Assembly: GCA_947086655.1 (NCBI GenBank)
Contig: CAMTZM010000012.1
Span: 1 to 56,474 of the forward strand
Source of the DNA: an uncultured Eubacteriaceae bacterium
GTDB lineage: Bacteria; Bacillota; Clostridia; Lachnospirales; CAG-274
Length of the DNA: 56,474 bases
Direction: 5' to 3'
Shown: positions 16,982-24,517 of the stretch, piece after piece
How positions within the stretch are numbered: the stretch's first letter is position 1
Layout of the letters: each line of letters begins with the position of its first letter
Notes under the pieces: generated by a model
What the model was told of the DNA's origin: nothing
The model's input: only the letters and a program-made list of their open reading frames with translations
The model's database searches: none
Position numbers and translations under genes: made by a program

Positions 16982-18241
16982 TTGGGAAAATACATTATAA
17001 ACGGCGGCAAAACCATTTCCGGCAAAATACTATTAAGCGGAGCAAAAAATTCTGCTCTGCCGATTATTGCCGCATCTCTTTTGACAAATGACGTAACTGT
17101 GTTAAACAATTGTCCCAAAATTTCCGATACAGATACAGCATTTAAAATATTAAAACAGCTTGGCACAGATATAGACGCTGACGGTAATACGATAATAATA
17201 AACTCCTCCTCTGCGGATAAAGTACAAATACCTGAAAATCTTGTAAAAAAAATGCGTTCCTCAATAATATTTATGGGTGCATTAATTTCAAGATTCGGTG
17301 AGGGAGTATTATTTTACCCCGGAGGCTGCGAATTGGGAAACCGTCCCATTGATATACATCTTAACGCTTTTAAAAAACTTGGAGCAAAAATAAATGAAAA
17401 CGGAAATAAAATAGAAATAAGCTGTCCTAAAATAATTGGAACAGTTATTGAACTTCCTTTCCCAAGCGTAGGCGCAACAGAAAATATTATACTTGCCTCT
17501 GTTTTTGCCAAAGGAAAAACAATTATAAAAAACGCCGCCAAAGAACCGGAAATATGTGACCTTCAGCTTTATCTAAAAAAAGCCGGAGCAAAAATAACAG
17601 GTGCTGGAACAGATACAATAACAATAGAAGGAACGGATAAATTAGGTTTTGCTGAACACACTATTATGCCTGACAGAATGGAAGCCGGCACTTATCTTAT
17701 GGCAAGTGCTGCAACAGGCGGGGAACTATACATTGAAAATATTTCAAGCTATATAATAAAGCCTGTAACAGATATACTTTCACAAGCCGGCTGTAATTTA
17801 AAAATAAACAATAACTCAATATATCTTAAAACCACAAAACATTTATCATCAATACCTGTCATTTCAACAGCTCCTCACCCCGGATTTCCAACAGATATGC
17901 AGCCGCAGCTTACAACCTTATTGACACAAGCGCAAGGAACAAGTATTATAAAAGAAGAAGTATTTGATAAAAGAATAAAGCATATACCTGAACTTATAAA
18001 AATGGGCGCTGATATAGATATAAAAGACAATCGTACATTTATTGTTAAAGGTCCTAAAAAGCTTATTGGAACAGAAGTATACTCTCATGATTTAAGAGCC
18101 GGCGCTGCACTTATAATCGCTGGGCTTTTGGCAGAAGGCAGAACAATTGTAAACGGAAGTATTCATATACAAAGAGGGTATGAAAATATAGAAACCATGC
18201 TTACAAAGTTAGGGGCAGATATAAAATTTTCTGAAAACTAA
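16982..18241 (+). CDS. murA: UDP-N-acetylglucosamine 1-carboxyvinyltransferase
   Basis: The 419-residue enzyme performs the first committed step of peptidoglycan synthesis, adding enolpyruvate from PEP to UDP-GlcNAc. The substrate-binding Lys22 and Asn23 are in LSGAKNSALP. The fosfomycin-target Cys is present at residue 116 in GGCELGNRPIDIH. DRMEAGTYL and HPGFPTDMQPQ are conserved family motifs. The start is TTG at 16982, 8 bases after GGGAGG; no nearer ATG fits. It lies directly upstream of ftsQ and ftsZ, the division and cell wall cluster. Confidence 0.95.
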   Translation: MGKYIINGGKTISGKILLSGAKNSALPIIAASLLTNDVTVLNNCPKISDTDTAFKILKQLGTDIDADGNTIIINSSSADKVQIPENLVKKMRSSIIFMGALISRFGEGVLFYPGGCELGNRPIDIHLNAFKKLGAKINENGNKIEISCPKIIGTVIELPFPSVGATENIILASVFAKGKTIIKNAAKEPEICDLQLYLKKAGAKITGAGTDTITIEGTDKLGFAEHTIMPDRMEAGTYLMASAATGGELYIENISSYIIKPVTDILSQAGCNLKINNNSIYLKTTKHLSSIPVISTAPHPGFPTDMQPQLTTLLTQAQGTSIIKEEVFDKRIKHIPELIKMGADIDIKDNRTFIVKGPKKLIGTEVYSHDLRAGAALIIAGLLAEGRTIVNGSIHIQRGYENIETMLTKLGADIKFSEN

Positions 18242-18259
18242 TTCTTGAGGTGTAAACAA

Positions 18260-18976
18260 ATGAAAAAAATAGCAATAAAACTTTTTGCTGCAGCAGCTAT
18301 ATTATCGGCAATAACTGTTGTTTTGCTTGTTTGCCCGTTATTTGATATAAAAACGGTAAATATTAGCAATAATAATTATGTAACAAAACAATTTATTTTA
18401 GAAACACTTAACCTTGATAAAAATTTAAAAAATCTTTTTGCGTTTAACACCATAGAAGGAAAGAAAAAGCTGCTTGAAAATTCATATATAAAAAATGTAA
18501 GTTTTCAAAGAAAACTTCCTAATATATTAAATATTATAATTACAGAAAGAAAAATCAGAGGATATGTTCCATATATGAATAGTTATTTGTTTATTGACGA
18601 TGAAGGGCGTATAATAGATGTAAAAAGCAGTATTGAAGAAAAACTTCCAATAGTTGTAGGACTTTCATTTAAAAGTTTTGAAGTTGGGAAAATACTTCAA
18701 GCCGATAATTCAGATGCATTTAATGTTGTTGTTGAATTTACAAAACTTATGGCTAAATATGAAATTATTGATGATGTTGTCAGAATTGATGTTTCAAATA
18801 CTGACAGCATACATCTTTACATAAATGACATAGATGTAATTTTTGGAAATTTTGATGACTATAACTGGAAAATAAGTGCATTAAATGAAATATTAAAAAA
18901 GCTGCCTGAAAACAGCAAAGGTTTTTTAGACATAAGTTCATCAGACAAAACACCGATTTTTACTCTTATAACTTAA
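18260..18976 (+). CDS. ftsQ: Cell division protein FtsQ/DivIB
   Basis: The 238-residue product has a short basic cytoplasmic tail, one membrane segment at about 5-25 and an extracellular part beginning with a POTRA-like domain (FDIKTVNISNNNYVTKQ). The segment NVSFQRKLPNILNIIITERK is typical of FtsQ/DivIB, which links FtsL/FtsB to the septal synthase. I start it at ATG 18260, because the GAGGTG ribosome binding site lies within the five codons that an upstream TTG (18245) would add. It follows murA by 18 bases. DivIB sequences are poorly conserved, so the call rests on topology, motif and position. Confidence 0.88.
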   Translation: MKKIAIKLFAAAAILSAITVVLLVCPLFDIKTVNISNNNYVTKQFILETLNLDKNLKNLFAFNTIEGKKKLLENSYIKNVSFQRKLPNILNIIITERKIRGYVPYMNSYLFIDDEGRIIDVKSSIEEKLPIVVGLSFKSFEVGKILQADNSDAFNVVVEFTKLMAKYEIIDDVVRIDVSNTDSIHLYINDIDVIFGNFDDYNWKISALNEILKKLPENSKGFLDISSSDKTPIFTLIT

Positions 18977-19139
18977 ATATATTTAAGAAAAACTAATTTG
19001 ACATAAAGTTCCAATTAAATAACATTAATATATAGAAAAAATTTATAAAAATATTATTTTTTCTATGGAATATAAATAAAAATTAGTGTATAATTGTAAA
19101 ATACGATTGCAAATGATTATTTTATGTATTTATGGAAAT

Positions 19140-19192
19140 GCTGATTAACAGATTTAAAAATAGTTATCAAATTTATAAAAAAATCAGCTTTT
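19140..19192 (+). terminator. Possible attenuator hairpin in the ftsZ leader
   Basis: GCTGATT (19140-19146) and AATCAGC (19182-19188) are exact complements followed by TTTTTATT. The hairpin ends about 36 bases before the ftsZ start. The loop is long (35 bases) and AT-rich, which weakens the case. A TATAAT at 19089-19094 upstream could be the -10 of an ftsZ promoter, so the hairpin would be in the leader RNA. Confidence 0.35.
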
Positions 19193-19227
19193 TATTATAC
19201 ACATTCATAAAACAGGAGGGATATTAA

Positions 19228-20376
19228 TTGATAGGTATCGATAATGACTCTTTCGGCGATGCAAAGATACTTGTTGTAGGTGTCGGCGGCGGTGGAAACA
19301 ACGCAGTTGACAGAATGATACAGGATAATGTAAAAGGAATAAATTTTATATCTGTTAATACTGATAATAAAGTTCTGTCAAAAAGTTTGGCGGAAATTAA
19401 AATACAAATAGGCGCTAAATTGACAAAAGGCTTAGGCGCCGGAGGCAAACCTGAAATCGGTATGGAAGCTGCTAATGAATCAAGAGACGAACTTGCTCAG
19501 GCAATAAGCGATTATGATATGATTTTCGTAACAGCCGGAATGGGCGGCGGAACAGGAACAGGAGCTGCTCCTGTTGTAGCCGGAATAGCAAAAGAAAAAG
19601 GTATTTTGACCGTAGGTGTTGTAACAAAGCCATTTGCCTTTGAGGGACAAAAGAGAATGAGAAACGCTTTAGCCGGTATTGAGGAATTGAAAAAAAATGT
19701 TGACACACTTATATCAATACCAAATCAAAAATTGCTTGAAATCGCTGATAAAGATACAACTATGCTGCAAGCTTTTACCCTTGCCGATGATGTTTTAAAA
19801 CAAGGCGTTGTAGGTATATCCGACCTTATATCAAGTCCCGGTTTAATTAATGTTGACTTTGCCGACGTACGTACTACAATGCTTGATAAAGGTCTTGCTC
19901 ATCTGGGAGTTGGACATGCTTCAGGCAAAAATAAAGTTGAGATGGCGGCTGAACTTGCCATAAAGTCTCCTTTACTTGAAACTTCAATAGACGGAGCAAG
20001 AAACGTAATTATAAATGTAACCGGCGGGCTTGACCTTGGGCTTATGGAAACAAATAACGCTGCTGATTTAATAGGAGCATCTCTTGACCCTGACGCTGAT
20101 ATTATATTTGGAACATCGTTTAATGAAGATTTAAAAGATGAGGTAGTTATAACTGTGGTAGCGACAGGATTAGCTGAAATAGGTACTTTTTCTGATAAAA
20201 TCAACAATAAAGTAAGAGCTTCTTCTAATTCTTCAGCACCTTCAGTTACACCTCCTTCACATGATACATCTACGGAAGCTGCTCAAAATGAAACTCCGAC
20301 AGAATATAAAGAAGTTCCTGTAATAACTGAAAAACCAACTTCCTTAGACATTCCTTCATTTTTAAGAAGGGGATAA
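19228..20376 (+). CDS. ftsZ: Cell division GTPase FtsZ
   Basis: The 382-residue tubulin homologue that polymerises into the division ring. [10 protein letters not shown] near residue 20 and the tubulin signature [10 protein letters not shown] near 107 bind GTP. The T7 loop NVDFADVRT carries the catalytic Asp residues. A variable linker of about 45 residues ends in the conserved C-terminal peptide [10 protein letters not shown], which binds FtsA/SepF-type partners. It starts with TTG at 19228 behind a strong AGGAGG. It stands alone between ftsQ and dacF, with about 250 bases of leader; no ftsA is adjacent. Confidence 0.97.
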   Translation: MIGIDNDSFGDAKILVVGVGGGGNNAVDRMIQDNVKGINFISVNTDNKVLSKSLAEIKIQIGAKLTKGLGAGGKPEIGMEAANESRDELAQAISDYDMIFVTAGMGGGTGTGAAPVVAGIAKEKGILTVGVVTKPFAFEGQKRMRNALAGIEELKKNVDTLISIPNQKLLEIADKDTTMLQAFTLADDVLKQGVVGISDLISSPGLINVDFADVRTTMLDKGLAHLGVGHASGKNKVEMAAELAIKSPLLETSIDGARNVIINVTGGLDLGLMETNNAADLIGASLDPDADIIFGTSFNEDLKDEVVITVVATGLAEIGTFSDKINNKVRASSNSSAPSVTPPSHDTSTEAAQNETPTEYKEVPVITEKPTSLDIPSFLRRG

Positions 20377-20440
20377 ATCAAATAAAAATTAATAATATAA
20401 ATATTTACGATTTAAAAAGTTTACAATTTATGAATAATAT

Positions 20441-20481
20441 AATTCTCCTTTGCGAAAAATATTTACAAGCAAAGGAGGATT
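20441..20481 (+). promoter_or_regulatory. Hairpin that would sequester the dacF ribosome binding site
   Basis: AATTCTCCTTTGC (20441-20453) pairs over 13 positions, with one T/G wobble, with GCAAAGGAGGATT (20469-20481), which holds the whole AAAGGAGG Shine-Dalgarno of dacF. The loop is 15 bases. A TATAAT at 20438-20443 overlaps the left arm, so a transcript from a local promoter would lack most of that arm while readthrough from ftsZ would contain it. Confidence 0.55.
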
Positions 20482-20485
20482 TTAT

Positions 20486-21679
20486 ATGTTTAGAAAACTT
20501 ATATCAATTATGCTTTCATTCGTGCTTTCGTTTATATTCGCAGCCGCGTTTCCAATTGACACATATTGCGCAGAAGAAAAATTACAAACAAATTCGTCTG
20601 CTATTGATATAAACGCAAAATCAGCAGTTATAATGGAATCCACAACAGGAAAAATATTATATGAAAAAAATTCAGATGAACGTCTTGCTCCGGCAAGCGT
20701 AACAAAGATAATGACTCTTCTTTTAATTTACGACTCTGTTGCAAGCGGTAAAATAAAGTGGGATTCTCCCGTAACAGTATCTGAACATGCAGCAAGTATG
20801 GGCGGCTCACAAATATTTTTAGAACCTAATGAAACGCAAAGCGTAGAAACTTTAACAAAATCAATAGCTATTGCTTCTGCAAATGACGCTGCTGTTGCAA
20901 TGGCAGAATTTATAGGCGGCAGCGAAGAAAACTTTGTAGCTATGATGAATGAAAAAGCAAAAAGTCTTAACATGACTAATACAACATTTCAAAACGCATG
21001 CGGACTTGATACAGATAACCATCTTATGAGCGCAAAAGATATAGCTATAATGAGCCGTGAGTTAATGACAAAATACCCTGATATAAAAAAATATACAACT
21101 ACATGGCAAGATAATATAACACATGTTACAAAAAAAGGTGAAACTCAATTTGGTCTTACAAATACAAATAAACTTATAAAATGGTATAATGGAGCTACTG
21201 GGCTTAAAACAGGTTCTACCGGAAAAGCGCTTTACTGTCTCTCCGGAACAGCACAAAGAGACGGTCTTGAACTTATAGCCGTAGTAATGGCGGCGCCAGA
21301 CCCAAAGGTTCGTTTTCAAGAAGTAATGAAAATGCTTGATTATGGATTTTTAAATTACACAATAGTTAAAGGAGAACCTAAGGGTAAAAAAGCCGGTGAA
21401 ATACAAATATACAAAGGTACAAAAGATAAATGCGAAGTTGCTGTAAAAGATGAAATTACAGCAGTTGTATCAAAAAATGATAAAAAAGAAATGACAAACG
21501 AAATACAGCTTTCAGAAAGTTTAAACGCCCCCATAGAAAAAGGCACAAAAGCCGGTGAAATAATATATTATGTAGATGGAAAAGAAATAGGAAGAAGCGA
21601 CCTTATAACAATGGAAACAATAGATAAGGCAACAATAGGAACAATGTTAAAAAAATTATTTAATGACTGGTTTTGTTAA
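20486..21679 (+). CDS. dacF: D-alanyl-D-alanine carboxypeptidase (low-molecular-weight PBP)
   Basis: A 397-residue secreted serine carboxypeptidase that trims the terminal D-Ala of peptidoglycan stem peptides. A signal peptide covers about residues 1-30 (MFRKLISIMLSFVLSFIF...). Active-site motifs are ASVTK (SxxK), SAND (SxN) and LKTGSTG (KTG). A C-terminal PBP5-type beta domain follows, and the protein ends in an amphipathic helix (TMLKKLFNDWFC) that may anchor it to the membrane. The start ATG at 20486 has AAAGGAGG 8 bases upstream; an in-frame upstream start at 20450 has no binding site. It follows ftsZ on the same strand. Confidence 0.93.
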   Translation: MFRKLISIMLSFVLSFIFAAAFPIDTYCAEEKLQTNSSAIDINAKSAVIMESTTGKILYEKNSDERLAPASVTKIMTLLLIYDSVASGKIKWDSPVTVSEHAASMGGSQIFLEPNETQSVETLTKSIAIASANDAAVAMAEFIGGSEENFVAMMNEKAKSLNMTNTTFQNACGLDTDNHLMSAKDIAIMSRELMTKYPDIKKYTTTWQDNITHVTKKGETQFGLTNTNKLIKWYNGATGLKTGSTGKALYCLSGTAQRDGLELIAVVMAAPDPKVRFQEVMKMLDYGFLNYTIVKGEPKGKKAGEIQIYKGTKDKCEVAVKDEITAVVSKNDKKEMTNEIQLSESLNAPIEKGTKAGEIIYYVDGKEIGRSDLITMETIDKATIGTMLKKLFNDWFC

Positions 21680-21687
21680 AAACACAA

Positions 21688-21711
21688 CCCGCTTTTTTTA
21701 AAAAAAGCGGG
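21688..21711. terminator. Hairpin after dacF
   Basis: A 24-base perfect palindrome (CCCGCTTTTTTT and its complement) lies 8 bases after the dacF stop. The T-run is inside the stem instead of after it, so it is an atypical terminator. Confidence 0.5.
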
Positions 21712-21725
21712 AAAAATTTGTAAAA

Positions 21726-21781
21726 AACTATTCGCATTTTTGCTTTGCAAAAATACTCATAACCAACTGTTAAAATAATTT
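21726..21781. repeat. Dispersed hairpin repeat, copy 1
   Basis: CTATTCGCATTTTTGC/GCAAAAATACTCATA forms an imperfect hairpin, followed by the 17-mer AACTGTTAAAATAATTT (21765-21781). The identical 17-mer lies next to a similar hairpin at 23315-23376. Confidence 0.5.
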
Positions 21782-21809
21782 GCTTTTCATAAAACGGAGT
21801 TGATATAAA

Positions 21810-22715
21810 TTGAGTTATTATTACAGCGCAAACGATTTTTATAGAAAAACTTTTGGAAAAAAAGTTATTAAACTTGCACTTGACGGCGGCTTTACATGTC
21901 CAAACCGTGATGGAACATTAAGTAAAGACGGCTGTATATTTTGCAGCTCACGCGGCTCAGGAGATTTTGCCGGAAACAGACTTTTTTCAATAGATGAACA
22001 AATTGAGTATATGAAACAAAAAATGAGTAAAAAATGGAAAGACGGCATATATATGGCTTATTTTCAAGCATTTACAAACACATATGCTCCTATAAAAAAG
22101 CTTGAAGAAATATTTACTAAAGCATGTTCAAATAAAGATATAAAAGCATTATGTATAGCTACAAGACCGGATTGTATTTACGATGAAACAATAGAACTAT
22201 TAAAAAAACTTTCAGAAAAAATATATGTATGTATAGAACTCGGACTTCAAACATCAAATGAAAAAACAGCATATTTTATAAATAGACAGTATGACAACTC
22301 AGTTTTTAAAAAATGCGTAAAAAAGCTTAACGAAGCAAAAATACCTGTTACATCTCATATTATAATAGGACTTCCTAATGAAAATATAAACGATATGGCT
22401 AACACTTTAAAATTTGCTGTAAAATGCGGAGTTTCAGGAATAAAACTTCAAATGCTTCACATAATAAAAGAAACTCCTCTTTCTGAAATATATAATAAAA
22501 ATCCTTTTAAAATATTGTCTCTTTCTGAATACGCTGAAATTATTGTACATCTTATTGAGCTGACTCCTTCTGATATTGTAATTCACAGAATAACAGGAGA
22601 CGGGCCAAAACATCTTTTAATAGCCCCTTTATGGACATTAAATAAAAAAAATGTATTAAATACAATAAATCGTACATTCAAGGAAAAAAACACTTTTCAG
22701 GGCAGACTTGCTTAA
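21810..22715 (+). CDS. YtqA-type (TIGR01212) radical SAM protein
   Basis: A 301-residue radical SAM enzyme. The N-terminus carries the family's Cys pattern in CPNRDGTLSKDGCIFC, where the last two Cys are spaced CxxC. ARPDC, ELGLQT and HIIIGLPNE are typical internal motifs of the YtqA/YhcC group, whose members are reported to act on tRNA or are uncharacterised. It starts with TTG at 21810 after GGAGTTG. It stands alone between dacF and the DUF4364 gene. Confidence 0.85.
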   Translation: MSYYYSANDFYRKTFGKKVIKLALDGGFTCPNRDGTLSKDGCIFCSSRGSGDFAGNRLFSIDEQIEYMKQKMSKKWKDGIYMAYFQAFTNTYAPIKKLEEIFTKACSNKDIKALCIATRPDCIYDETIELLKKLSEKIYVCIELGLQTSNEKTAYFINRQYDNSVFKKCVKKLNEAKIPVTSHIIIGLPNENINDMANTLKFAVKCGVSGIKLQMLHIIKETPLSEIYNKNPFKILSLSEYAEIIVHLIELTPSDIVIHRITGDGPKHLLIAPLWTLNKKNVLNTINRTFKEKNTFQGRLA

Positions 22716-22736
22716 TTTAAAAAACTGATGTATAAT
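22708..22736 (+). promoter_or_regulatory. Promoter for the DUF4364 gene
   Basis: TTGCTT (22708-22713) and TATAAT (22731-22736) are 17 bases apart; the -35 overlaps the end of the upstream gene. The start codon follows 44 bases after the -10. Confidence 0.65.
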
Positions 22737-22780
22737 AAAAATATTATATAATAATTTATTGAAAGGGAAAAGGTGTTATA

Positions 22781-23323
22781 ATGTCTGATTCGGCTTTAAA
22801 GCTCGCGCAAAGCAAATTAATAATACTTTATTTGCTTAAAAATATGCAGTATCCTCTGTCAAATGGTCAAATTTCTCAGTTTGCGCTTGAATTAAATTAC
22901 ATAGAATATTTTTCTTTACAAGAATATTTAGTAGAGCTTGTCGAAAATGATTTTTTGTTAATTACATCTGAAAACGATATTACACGTTATCAAATAACAA
23001 AAGACGGCGAAAAAGCCCTTGATTATTTCACAAATCATATTCCAAAATATATACGAGACAGTACCGACGATTATATAAGAAAAAACAAAAGAAGCGTAAA
23101 ACGTAATTTTGAAGTTACAGCATCATATAAAGAAATAGACGAATATGAATATATTGTAAAATGTTCAATACTTGAAAATTCCATACCTCTTATGGAACTT
23201 AAAATATCAGTAGGTTCAAAAGAACAGGCAAAAACCGCATGCCGTAACTGGAAAGAAAAAACAAATGACTTTTATATAAAAACTCTTAATCTTCTGCTTG
23301 AGGATTCTCAGAAAAACTGTTAA
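22781..23323 (+). CDS. DUF4364 family protein, winged-helix-like
   Basis: A 180-residue cytoplasmic protein with the opening LAQSKLIILYLLKNMQYPLSN, typical of DUF4364 proteins found almost only in Clostridia. The first 80 residues look like a winged-helix DNA-binding fold (ISQFALELNYIEYFSLQEYL, then KDGEKALDYF). The rest is an alpha/beta domain of unknown role. Function is unknown; a transcription regulator is the usual guess. It has its own promoter and an AAAGG ribosome binding site, and is followed by a convergent hairpin repeat. Confidence 0.8.
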   Translation: MSDSALKLAQSKLIILYLLKNMQYPLSNGQISQFALELNYIEYFSLQEYLVELVENDFLLITSENDITRYQITKDGEKALDYFTNHIPKYIRDSTDDYIRKNKRSVKRNFEVTASYKEIDEYEYIVKCSILENSIPLMELKISVGSKEQAKTACRNWKEKTNDFYIKTLNLLLEDSQKNC

Positions 23324-23376
23324 AATAATTTAAAAGGCTATTCGTATTTCTTTCAAAAGCAAAAATACGAATAGCC
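23315..23376. repeat. Dispersed hairpin repeat, copy 2, doubling as a convergent terminator
   Basis: The 17-mer AACTGTTAAAATAATTT (23315-23331) overlaps the DUF4364 stop codon. It is followed by a perfect 14-bp hairpin, GGCTATTCGTATTT (23336-23349) with its complement (23363-23376). It lies between convergent genes, so it may terminate both. Copy 1 is at 21726-21781. Confidence 0.55.
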
Positions 23377-23383
23377 AGCGGTT

Positions 23384-24076
23384 TTAACAAAACCTTTGTC
23401 CATTAAAAAACTCAAAAGAATTAAAAGGAAACTCATTAGGAGGATTTATTGAAAAAACTGCTTTTTCTTTTGTATTAGGAAGTACAAATTCAATTTTATA
23501 AGACCATAATGCTATATAAGTAAATCCTGCTTTTCTTTTAAACATATCATTATACTTTGTATCTCCCCAAAGCGGTGTACCGCATGACATAAACTGAACT
23601 CTTATTTGATGATGTCTTCCTGTTTTAAGATTAATTGATGCAAGAGATAAAACACCATAATCCAAATCTTCACACTCATCAAGTATATTATAACTTAACA
23701 AAGCTTTTTTTGCTCCTTTATGTCCTTTATCAGTAATTCTTGAAATATTCATCCTTTGATTTTTAATAATATAGTTTTCCAAAGTTCCTTCTTTTTTATC
23801 ATGTTTTCCGCATAATACAGCAATATACTCTTTTTTAAATTCTCCTTTATTTATTTGCTCGGATATAAAAGACGCCGCCTTGCTTGTCTTAGCAAAAACC
23901 ATTATTCCCCCTACTGGCCTGTCTAATCTATGTACAGCATAAACTTTATTCTTAATATGCTCTTGTATATAATCAAACATACTTTTATCACCTGTATTAT
24001 CATTCTGCGACGCAACCGCCCTTACCTTTTCTAAAACTATAACAGAATTATCTTCATATATTATATTTATTTTCAT
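23384..24076 (-). CDS. RluA-family RNA pseudouridine synthase
   Basis: A 230-residue single-domain pseudouridine synthase. The catalytic Asp is in the signature VHRLDRPVGGIMVFAK near residue 50. KEYIAVLCG, KTGRHHQIRVQ and the late LWGDTKYN are also family motifs. No S4 RNA-binding domain is present, as in the short RluA/TruC-like subgroup, so the target (rRNA or tRNA) cannot be named. The ribosome binding site is AAAGGA. It is transcribed convergently with the DUF4364 gene. Confidence 0.9.
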   Translation of the reverse strand: MKINIIYEDNSVIVLEKVRAVASQNDNTGDKSMFDYIQEHIKNKVYAVHRLDRPVGGIMVFAKTSKAASFISEQINKGEFKKEYIAVLCGKHDKKEGTLENYIIKNQRMNISRITDKGHKGAKKALLSYNILDECEDLDYGVLSLASINLKTGRHHQIRVQFMSCGTPLWGDTKYNDMFKRKAGFTYIALWSYKIEFVLPNTKEKAVFSINPPNEFPFNSFEFFNGQRFC

Positions 24077-24517
24077 AAATTTATCCTTTCTTCTTTATTT
24101 GAATTGTATATTTATTTTTAATATTCCCATATAAACTATAAAAAAACAAAATATCATTATTAAAACAATTTTGCATTTTTATAATTTTTTGTGCATATTT
24201 TAGTTTTCATATATATATTATAAGTCTTTTTTGTAGAATAAATAAATAATCTTTTATACAAGCAATTCACAAAACGACAAAGCATTTATATTTCTTTTAA
24301 TATAATTATAAATAAAACAGAGTTTTTTTCAATACCCCATTATAGGCTGTCTTAAAACTAAAATATCTAAAAAATAATAACTTTTCAGATATTTTTGTTA
24401 TAAAAACAATAAATAAAAATTCTTAATATTTTATATTTCAAATAGTAAACATACAATTTTAAGACAATTCTAAAATGTGTTTGAAAAAAAATAAATTTAT
24501 TACAAAGGAGATTTCAT
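24077..24517. other. AT-rich intergenic region upstream of spoIIE
   Basis: This stretch of about 440 bases between divergent genes holds no convincing ORF. It contains the inverted-end segment 24345-24469 and an internal hairpin at 24361-24394. It must hold the spoIIE promoter, but no clean sigma-A or consensus Spo0A-box arrangement stands out; AAAACGACAAA near 24273 matches a 0A box only partly. Confidence 0.4.
24345..24469. repeat. Miniature inverted-end segment (GGCTGTCTTAAAAC ... TTTTAAGACAATTC)
   Basis: TGTCTTAAAA (24348-24357) and TTTTAAGACA (24457-24466) are exact reverse complements, the same 10-mer pair that bounds 13234-13418. The GGCTGTC start resembles insertion-sequence termini. 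Inside is an AAATATCT/AGATATTT hairpin (24361-24394) whose core recurs at 38634-38674. No ORF is present. A MITE-like relic is the best reading. Confidence 0.4.
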
